DNA of 64,000 nt from Alicyclobacillus sp. ALC3 (GTDB lineage Bacteria; Bacillota; Bacilli; Alicyclobacillales; Alicyclobacillaceae), in NCBI RefSeq assembly GCF_028751195.1, contig NZ_CP066784.1, positions 4,030,001 through 4,094,000 of the forward strand. Direction: 5' to 3'. Made by a program: the position numbers and the translations under genes. This document shows, in pieces, positions 62,260 to 64,000 of the stretch (its first letter is position 1; every line of letters begins with the position of its first letter). Below the pieces are notes generated by a model that saw nothing but the letters and a program-made list of their open reading frames with translations, searched no databases and was not told the origin of the DNA.

Positions 62260-62668
62260 AACTGGGAAGTAAGCTGGGCAGCCGCCGGTGCAGTGTCGAA
62301 AGGCCGCACGGGAGGAAAGTCGGAGCTCCGCAGGGCAGGGTGCCGGATAACGTCCGGCGGGAGCAATCCTAGGGAAAGTGCCACAGACATGTAGACCGCC
62401 GATGGCCGCTACGCGGCACAGGCAAGGGTGCAACGGTGCGGTAAGAGCGCACCAGCGGGTTGGAGACAACCCGGCTAGGTAAACCCCACCCGGAGCAAGA
62501 CCGGATAGGAGTGCACATGCGATGGCCCGTCGCGCACTCGGGTAGGTCGCTGGAACCGGCTGGCAACAGTCGGTCTAGATAGATGGTTGCCGCTCCACAG
62601 TGCGAGGCGCTTGCGCCGTTTGCAGCACAGGAGTACAGGACTCCGCTTACAGGCTTGCTTCCCAATGA
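62260..62668 (+). ncRNA. rnpB: RNase P RNA, type A-like
   Basis: This is the catalytic RNA that removes tRNA 5' leaders. Stem P1 is perfect: GGGAAGTAAGC (62264-62274) with GCTTGCTTCCC (62653-62663). The conserved GAGGAAAGTC lies near 62311, and CAGGGTGCCGGATAACG and ACCGCCGATGGCC follow. GGTGCGGTAAGAGCGCACC forms a full hairpin near 62434, and TAGGTAAACCCCACCCGG-type and TAGATAGATGG blocks follow. The run from CCGCCGATGG to GGTAAACCC is very like the E. coli type A molecule, whereas B. subtilis has type B. The last third resembles the Bacillus form. The length of about 405 nt is normal. Confidence 0.93.
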
Positions 62669-62729
62669 GTTTTCATAGAGTACGCGGCATGCTGACTCTG
62701 TCAATGTCGCGTATTACACAAGGAACGAC

Positions 62730-62759
62730 TGGTCAGGCGAATGCCTGGCCATTTTTTTT
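62730..62759 (+). terminator. Strong terminator after rnpB
   Basis: TGGTCAGGC (62730-62738) pairs perfectly with GCCTGGCCA (62743-62751) around GAAT, followed by eight T residues. Confidence 0.92.
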
Positions 62760-62952
62760 ATGTATCCCCTGCTGTGTAGTCGGCCGGTTCTGTCGGTTCC
62801 GGGGCTAAGCGGACGGACAGAGCAGTAGCGATTTAGGACTCTCGGTCAAAAGATGGACTAGTTCCTTGGTTCGTTTATCCTAGACAAGCTCCGGACAGTT
62901 GCGTTTAATACAGTGTGTTCAAATTATCTTAATCTAGTCTGGAGGGTTTTCC

Positions 62953-63195
62953 GTGAGCGAACATTGTGAACGGCACCATCATCACCATCATCACCACCAC
63001 CACCGACGCGCTGTGGAGGTGGTTGTCGACCCCAAGATTCGGAACGTGGATAGGCAGGCACAGGCGCAGTTTCAGGCACAGCTAGAGGCACAGCGGCAGC
63101 TTCAAGCTCAATTCCAAGCACAAGCACAAGAGCAATTGCAATTTGAGGCTCAGCTGCAAGCCCAGCTTCAAGCAATTGCCAGGTTGCTCGGCTAA
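62953..63195 (+). CDS. Poly-His, (Gln/Glu)-x repeat small protein, copy 1
   Basis: An 80-residue protein of no family I recognise. Residues 8-17 are ten consecutive histidines. A short link (V-E-V-V-V-D-P-K-I-R-N-V-D-R) leads to residues 35-74, exactly twenty dipeptides with Gln or Glu in every odd position and mostly Ala, Leu or Phe in the even one. It ends I-A-R-L-L-G. Such alternation would put polar and apolar side chains on opposite faces of a beta strand, and the His run could bind metal. These are inferences. GTG 62953 has TGGAGGG upstream. A paralogue follows 23 bases later. It could be a spore-surface or other structural protein. There is no signal peptide. Confidence 0.75.
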   Translation: MSEHCERHHHHHHHHHHRRAVEVVVDPKIRNVDRQAQAQFQAQLEAQRQLQAQFQAQAQEQLQFEAQLQAQLQAIARLLG

Positions 63196-63218
63196 TCTAC
63201 TCGAAGGAGGTCTCTCGT

Positions 63219-63449
63219 ATGAGTCATCATGAGTCGCATCACACGAAGCCTTATATTAAAGTTCATGTTCGTCCAGACATCGTGAACGAAGACAGCCAGG
63301 CACAGGCGCAGCTCCAAGCCCAAATTCAGTTGCAGCAGCAGCTACAAGCTCAGTTAGAAGCGCAAAGGCAGCGCCAAGCACAACTTCAGGCGCAGATCGA
63401 AGTACAGCTTGAGGCAATTCTTCGAAGAGTTACAGCTGTGATTGGCTGA
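63219..63449 (+). CDS. His-rich, (Gln/Glu)-x repeat small protein, copy 2
   Basis: A 76-residue paralogue of the preceding gene. The head is HHESHH instead of a ten-His run. The shared link is V-x-V-x-P-D-I-x-N-x-D, and residues 27-66 again form exactly twenty (Gln/Glu)-x dipeptides. The end is I-L-R-R-V-T-A-V-I-G. AAGGAGG lies upstream of ATG 63219, so translation initiation is strong. The two genes probably share a transcript and may form a mixed assembly. The function is unknown. No sporulation promoter was recognised with confidence in the 190 bases before copy 1. Confidence 0.75.
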   Translation: MSHHESHHTKPYIKVHVRPDIVNEDSQAQAQLQAQIQLQQQLQAQLEAQRQRQAQLQAQIEVQLEAILRRVTAVIG

Positions 63450-63494
63450 TCGGCGGGTGTTGACAGAAGCTGAAGCACTTCTATGAGCGACGAT

Positions 63495-63530
63495 AGGGGC
63501 AGTATTCGTAAGTTAAATGCTGCTCCTGTT
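63495..63530 (+). terminator. Possible terminator after the repeat-protein pair
   Basis: AGGGGCAGTATT (63495-63506) pairs with AATGCTGCTCCT (63515-63526) over a nine-base loop, twelve pairs with two G-T. Only GTTGTC follows, so the T run is weak. Confidence 0.5.
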
Positions 63531-63588
63531 GTCATCAACATTACATGGGCCTGTCTTTACAGTTACATGGCCATTGTGTGGCGCGAGG

Positions 63589-63617
63589 TTGCAATGCTGT
63601 TCAATGGATTCTAAAAT
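63589..63617 (+). promoter_or_regulatory. SigA-type promoter of the c-di-GMP riboswitch RNA
   Basis: TTGCAA (63589-63594), 17 bases and TAAAAT (63612-63617). The predicted start near 63624 is 24 bases before the aptamer P1 stem. Confidence 0.65.
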
Positions 63618-63647
63618 ACATACAATTAGGAAAATTAGAAATGTCTC

Positions 63648-63735
63648 ATGGCAAACTAGGGGAAACTCTGGGACGCAAAGCCACGGATCTAAGGGGGTTC
63701 ACGTATGTGGACGCCTATGAACGCCGGGTTGCCAT
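63648..63735 (+). promoter_or_regulatory. Cyclic di-GMP-I (GEMM-I) riboswitch aptamer
   Basis: The aptamer is closed by P1 ATGGCAA (63648-63654) with TTGCCAT (63729-63735). Inside are the conserved GGCAAAC, a GAAA tetraloop with its stem, GGGACGCAAAGCC, GGATCTAAG, and the second helix with the 3' GCCGGGTTGCC. These match the GEMM-I consensus (for example Vibrio Vc2) in order and spacing. It senses the second messenger c-di-GMP. No GGDEF or EAL gene is in the window. Confidence 0.9.
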
Positions 63736-63770
63736 TTCTTGATCCACGGCATCAGCGTGGCTTTGCACAG

Positions 63771-63798
63771 GCAATCCGGACTCGGGTTGCTTCTTTTT
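63771..63798 (+). terminator. Riboswitch expression-platform terminator
   Basis: GCAATCCG (63771-63778) pairs with CGGGTTGC (63783-63790) around GACT, followed by TTCTTTTT. The 8-mer CGGGTTGC also occurs in the 3' strand of P1 (63725-63732), and GGCAATCCGG (63770-63779) can pair with CCGGGTTGCC (63724-63733) over ten bases. Ligand-bound P1 and this antiterminator are therefore mutually exclusive, which predicts termination when c-di-GMP is bound. Confidence 0.85.
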
Positions 63799-63823
63799 GT
63801 GATTTCAGGAGGTACGCGGAAGT

Positions 63824-63853
63824 CAAAATTGAGGCTGCTCCAAAGGAGCAGCC
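63824..63853 (-). terminator. Terminator of the minus-strand peptide gene
   Basis: On the minus strand GGCTGCTCC (63853-63845) pairs perfectly with GGAGCAGCC (63841-63833) around TTT, followed by TCAATTTTG. It begins eleven bases after the stop codon of the small peptide gene and lies back to back with the riboswitch terminator. Confidence 0.8.
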
Positions 63854-63863
63854 AAAGCTTGCG

Positions 63864-63980
63864 TTACATCGACGATACCACCATGGGTTCAGGAGGGAGA
63901 TTTGGCTTTATCGGTAAGATAGCGAGTGACGATGCCGATAGGAACAGCAGAACTGCGATCACACTTGTGACTGCCTTCAT
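63864..63980 (-). CDS. Small secreted-type peptide, Phr-like
   Basis: A 38-residue reading frame with a strong ribosome binding site (GGGGGTGA, five bases before ATG 63980) and a terminator right after the stop. It starts M-K-A, has a hydrophobic core (VTSVIAVLLFLSASSLAIL) like a signal peptide, and a short polar, proline-rich tail (PIKPNLPPEPMVVSSM). The size and layout are those of Phr pheromone precursors, which are exported, trimmed and re-imported to inhibit Rap-type regulators. A TGA at the very edge of the window (64000-63998) could be the stop of an upstream rap-like gene, which would be decisive but is not visible. A small membrane protein is the alternative. Confidence 0.6.
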   Translation of the reverse strand: MKAVTSVIAVLLFLSASSLAILPIKPNLPPEPMVVSSM

Positions 63981-64000
63981 GGTTTCACCCCCTTTCTTCA

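Noticed and set aside
63705-63917. A 70-residue plus-strand frame starting inside the riboswitch
   Set aside because: It begins within the aptamer, crosses the terminator, and has no proper ribosome binding site.
63807-64000. A plus-strand AGGAGGT (63807-63813) followed by a TTG frame from 63829 open to the window end, as the gene regulated by the riboswitch
   Set aside because: The spacing of 15 bases is too long, and the frame is antisense to the better supported minus-strand peptide gene and its terminator. It cannot be excluded fully without the sequence beyond 64000.
1-64000. CRISPR arrays, insertion sequences, prophage genes, rRNA and tRNA genes
   Set aside because: None was seen. There are no regularly spaced repeats, transposase motifs or cloverleaf candidates. 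The only repeats are the operator-like pair before ccpN and the dipeptide tracts near 63.1-63.4 kb.

Overview
The window looks like about 64 kb of a core chromosome segment from an endospore-forming member of the Bacillales with mid-to-high GC, most like Alicyclobacillus and relatives. The grounds are gene order and gene content: aspS-6S-rarA-cymR-iscS, alaS-ireB-ruvX, yqeG-yqeH-aroE-nadD-yqeK-rsfS, comE, holA-rpsT-gpr-lepA-hemW, hrcA-grpE-dnaK-dnaJ-prmA-rsmE-mtaB, rpsU-yqeY-yqfC-yqfD-phoH-pgpH-ybeY-dgkA-era-yqzL-recO, and ccpN-ppsR-ppdK-dnaG-rpoD-trmK-nif3. This order is recognisable from Bacillus subtilis. Sporulation genes (sigK, gpr, an SASP, yqfC, yqfD, a yqxA-like gene) are present. GTG and TTG starts with strong GGAGG-type ribosome binding sites are very common. 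The genus is an inference; no marker RNA operon is present.

Layout. 0-6 kb: 3' part of aspS, 6S RNA, a threonine aldolase, rarA, then the cysteine/sulfur pair cymR-iscS. 6-9 kb: a small zinc-ribbon protein, two fluoride channel genes on the minus strand, an AI-2E-family permease and an alanine T-box. 9-19 kb: alaS, ireB, ruvX, a class B PBP, an intact sigK and the yqeG-to-rsfS cluster (ribosome assembly, shikimate, NAD and Ap4A metabolism). 19-24 kb: mntR and a comE locus in which a CvpA-transglutaminase fusion lies between comEA and a short comEC. 24-31 kb: NADH dehydrogenase 2, holA, an unusual SASP, rpsT, gpr, lepA, hemW. 31-43 kb: the CIRCE-controlled heat-shock operon, RNA/protein methyltransferases, mtaB, a NUDIX-DeoC fusion, a phosphate-transporter-like gene, rpsU and yqeY. 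43-58 kb: yqfC through recO, then ccpN-ppsR-ppdK and the dnaG-rpoD pair. 58-62 kb: an acyl-CoA dehydrogenase, a YdcF protein, trmK and nif3. 62-64 kb: RNase P RNA, then an accessory-looking stretch.

Compared with B. subtilis, several neighbours are missing where they would be expected: mnmA after iscS, yqeI between aroE and nadD, comER and comEB in the competence region, spoIIP after gpr, cdd before era, and glyQS after recO. They may lie elsewhere in the genome.

The most unusual content is at the right end (62.9-64.0 kb). Two paralogous small proteins carry a histidine-rich head and exactly twenty (Gln/Glu)-x dipeptides. They are followed by a c-di-GMP-I riboswitch with its own promoter and a clear terminator/antiterminator pair but no plus-strand gene before the window ends. 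Facing it on the minus strand is a 38-residue secretion-type peptide gene resembling Phr signalling peptides. Other points of interest are a ComEC without the metallo-beta-lactamase domain, two genes (comEC, ccpN) whose homology starts before any ATG/GTG/TTG, a direct repeat resembling CcpN operators upstream of ccpN, and an RNase P RNA of type A architecture.
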